From CBFHMJ01 sp965656875 (GTDB lineage: Bacteria; Pseudomonadota; Gammaproteobacteria; Enterobacterales; Alteromonadaceae), in assembly GCA_965656875.1 (NCBI GenBank), contig CBFHMJ010000021.1, positions 1-64,000 of the forward strand: a stretch of DNA of 64,000 nt. Reading direction: 5' to 3'. Position 1 is the stretch's first letter; each line of letters starts with the position of its first letter. The translations under genes and the position numbers were made by a program. Below the pieces are notes generated by a model, which had not been told where the DNA came from, made no database searches, and saw only the letters and a program-made list of their open reading frames with translations. Positions 61,892 to 64,000 of this stretch are shown one piece after another.

Positions 61892-64000
61892 TTAGTCATT
61901 TGTAAAGTGTAGTAATTCAAGGCCGTGTAACCAGTCGTCACCTTCAGGTGAATTTGTTCGTAAATCTGTGATTCTCAATGAGTTATCTTGCTGGCTGATT
62001 GAGCTGAAATCTGTGTCCAGTGATGGATAATATATTTCATCTTGTCCTCCACCAGCATAGATAATTTGATCGCCAGACATAGATCGAAATATATCGGTAT
62101 TTGGCGTGCTTCGTGTTGAGAACACCACATCAATGTTATTTCCATGTCTGATTCCGGTAATAAGGCTACCGTCAGTTAGCTGACTCATATCTGCAAAGTA
62201 TTGCCAGGTACTGGAGTTATTTGTCAGATTCTGGATAGCTGAATTACTCGCCCCGTTTTTATCGAAATAACGAATATATGTCGCCCATTTTTTGATATCA
62301 CTTGTTTTATTAGCTTGCCAGACAACAGCCCAACCGCCATCTTTCAGCGCTTCAATGTCGTTTAGTCTTGGTGGGAATGGGTCCGTCTGGACTATTACTG
62401 CCTGACTTGCAGCGGGCTGGTTATCAGGGGATACGTAACGAGTATACAGGGTTGAAATGCTATTTTCTTCACTGGACCAGGCTGCGACATAACCGCCATC
62501 TTCTAAAGCAGTCATAGATTGGTGTTGAAAATATATGGGAGAGATTTCAGCAGCAGCTGTTGCAAGCTTGATAGGTGAACCAATAGCAGTACCATTGGGA
62601 GAAAAACGTTTCGTTGTCAAAAAGTGATTAACATATGCTGAAACGACGAAATCGCCATTTTTTAATGTAATTACATCCGGGTTATATGCGTGGCTTCCGC
62701 CTGAACCAAAAACATTGACGGCTGGTCCTACACTAAAGTTGGCATTGATGCGCCTGAAATAGCTCCGATTCAAAGACTGATAAGCGACAACGGCAGACCC
62801 ATCATCTAACCAACTGGCTGAAACCATTGCGTTATCGATGTAACCCAGTGATATCCAGTTAGTCAGTGGTGTCAGAGTAGAGTTGTAAACCCGTGCATAA
62901 CCAAACATATTTGAATGTTTGGTTATGATGATGTTGCCTGCTGCATTGATGTCTATTGATGGCGCTGAGTTATATTTGTCGTCAATGGTGGTAAAAGGTT
63001 TGATGGCATGGCCAAAACGATCAAAATGACCGATTTGATTGACTCCTGTGGAATACACATAAAACGTGTTATTTGCCCCAGCTATTGTACGAACCGTTCC
63101 ACCATTACCTAAGCGAACGGTTGTGCCATTCCCTGGTATATCAACTTCAAACCTGATGGTCTTTTCAACATTGTTTTCGTCAAGATATTTGGCTTGATCA
63201 ACACCGGAAAACCCTGCGTTAGCTTGATATTGCCAACCTGCACCATTGTGATTAATACTGCCGTGTTCTGGATGTACAGAAAGTGACGTTATAAATGGAA
63301 GAGGAATAATACTATTTGCTTCAGCCTGAACGAGGTTATCGTATCCTGGATTTAAAACTTCACTACAGCTAAGACTTTCTATCGCACTAATTGCTGAATT
63401 TAGTTGAACAAGGCCAAAGCCGTACTGCTCATCTCTGCCAGGATCACCTAAATCGAGTGCTGAGGATTGTAATGCTGAGCGTACATCAGTATTTGAACAT
63501 GTCGGATTTCGACTCCAGGCTTGAGCAGCGATTCCGCTGACAAACGCGGCCGCCATTGATGTTCCGTCCCAGGATTTATATTGATTACCAGGAAACGTCG
63601 ATAGAATATTTGTGCCGGGTGCGACTAGTTCAACTTGATCATTGTATTGACTGTAATTCCATCGACTTTGCGTATTATTGGTAGCCCCGACAGACATAAC
63701 ACTGTTGTAGGATGCAGGATAATAATGTTGTGTATTACCACGATTTCCTGCTGATGCGATGATTAACATTCCATTGTCATTAGCTTGTTGGAAAGCTTGC
63801 TCTTCAGCTTGACTGGCGGTTGAACCAGCAATACTGATATTGACGATATTAGCACCGTTGTTTTGACAATCGCTCAGCGCTGCAATCATATCAGAGCCCC
63901 AAATTGACCAATAATTAGGATTATGGATAACCTTAACGGAATGAACATTCAGCTTATTATCGTAGGCAATACCTCTAACGCCAGTGCTATTGGTCATAGC
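61892..64000 (-). CDS. S8 subtilisin-like protease, 5' end outside window
   Basis: About 702 residues are visible; the gene continues past the window edge, so the signal peptide, propeptide, Asp and His are not seen. Visible are LIIASAGNRGNTQHYYPAS with oxyanion Asn and the serine motif KSWDGTSMAAAFVSG. Then come a long repeat region that reads like a propeller (GGYVAAWSSEENSISTLYTR, GGWAVVWQANKTSDIKKW) and a C-terminal RTX-like end (SGDQIIYAGGGQDEIYYP, EGDDWLHG). The RTX-like end suggests calcium binding and perhaps type I secretion, but no transporter genes are in view. Confidence 0.92.
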   Translation of the reverse strand, partial: AMTNSTGVRGIAYDNKLNVHSVKVIHNPNYWSIWGSDMIAALSDCQNNGANIVNISIAGSTASQAEEQAFQQANDNGMLIIASAGNRGNTQHYYPASYNSVMSVGATNNTQSRWNYSQYNDQVELVAPGTNILSTFPGNQYKSWDGTSMAAAFVSGIAAQAWSRNPTCSNTDVRSALQSSALDLGDPGRDEQYGFGLVQLNSAISAIESLSCSEVLNPGYDNLVQAEANSIIPLPFITSLSVHPEHGSINHNGAGWQYQANAGFSGVDQAKYLDENNVEKTIRFEVDIPGNGTTVRLGNGGTVRTIAGANNTFYVYSTGVNQIGHFDRFGHAIKPFTTIDDKYNSAPSIDINAAGNIIITKHSNMFGYARVYNSTLTPLTNWISLGYIDNAMVSASWLDDGSAVVAYQSLNRSYFRRINANFSVGPAVNVFGSGGSHAYNPDVITLKNGDFVVSAYVNHFLTTKRFSPNGTAIGSPIKLATAAAEISPIYFQHQSMTALEDGGYVAAWSSEENSISTLYTRYVSPDNQPAASQAVIVQTDPFPPRLNDIEALKDGGWAVVWQANKTSDIKKWATYIRYFDKNGASNSAIQNLTNNSSTWQYFADMSQLTDGSLITGIRHGNNIDVVFSTRSTPNTDIFRSMSGDQIIYAGGGQDEIYYPSLDTDFSSISQQDNSLRITDLRTNSPEGDDWLHGLELLHFTND

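Overview
The window looks like accessory-rich chromosome of a Gram-negative gammaproteobacterium. It carries lipoproteins, Sec signal peptides, a chaperone-usher pilus, an OmpR/EnvZ-type two-component pair, an EntD-type phosphopantetheinyl transferase and core genes of a PFGI-1/SPI-7-class integrative conjugative element (ICE). Genus is not decidable from the sequence; the mix of secreted hydrolases suggests a predatory, marine or plant-associated lifestyle (inference). No rRNA, tRNA or CRISPR was seen.

Layout. 0-11 kb: LysE-type exporter, catalase, aerolysin-like pore-forming protein, AraC regulator, MaoC-like hydratase, SUKH protein, an HNH endonuclease broken by one in-frame TGA, phosphopantetheinyl transferase, methionine aminopeptidase, SRPBCC membrane protein. 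11-19 kb: two tandem subtilases that share an almost identical catalytic core, a zinc-ribbon protein, a GH16 glucanase behind a LacI-type operator, and an M14 peptidase. 19-25 kb: a 113-bp tandem array of palindromic hairpins, then a co-directional set of S41 peptidase lipoprotein, response regulator, histidine kinase and DJ-1/PfpI protein. A miniature inverted-repeat element lies between regulator and kinase. 25-37.7 kb: ExeM/NucH-type nuclease, SdsA-like alkylsulfatase, a 2,016-bp tandem duplication of a third subtilase type, thioesterase, polysaccharide deacetylase, and an esterase gene split by a second copy of the miniature element. 37.8-53 kb: MuA-like protein that appears to have lost its DDE residues, a small three-repeat peptide, a three-gene unknown operon, a pilin/chaperone/usher set with a LuxR-type regulator, and an ICE fragment whose topoisomerase III homologue lacks every catalytic residue I could align. 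53-64 kb: a 2,044-residue subtilase with tryptophan-rich repeats, a QR-motif protein, an NAD-binding protein, a second hairpin array with an 89-bp period and a trapped diguanylate cyclase 3' end, and a sixth subtilase cut by the window edge.

Two themes unite the window. The first is secreted degradation: six S8 proteases plus glucanase, nuclease, sulfatase, deacetylase, M14 and S41 peptidases. The second is repeat-driven remodelling: a hairpin repeat family in arrays and singly, a miniature transposon family, gene conversion between protease paralogues, 468-bp intragenic repeats, and mobile-element proteins kept as long intact frames without catalytic residues. The catalytically empty topoisomerase with its ICE neighbours, and the hairpin arrays with exchangeable spacers, are the best candidates for something undescribed.
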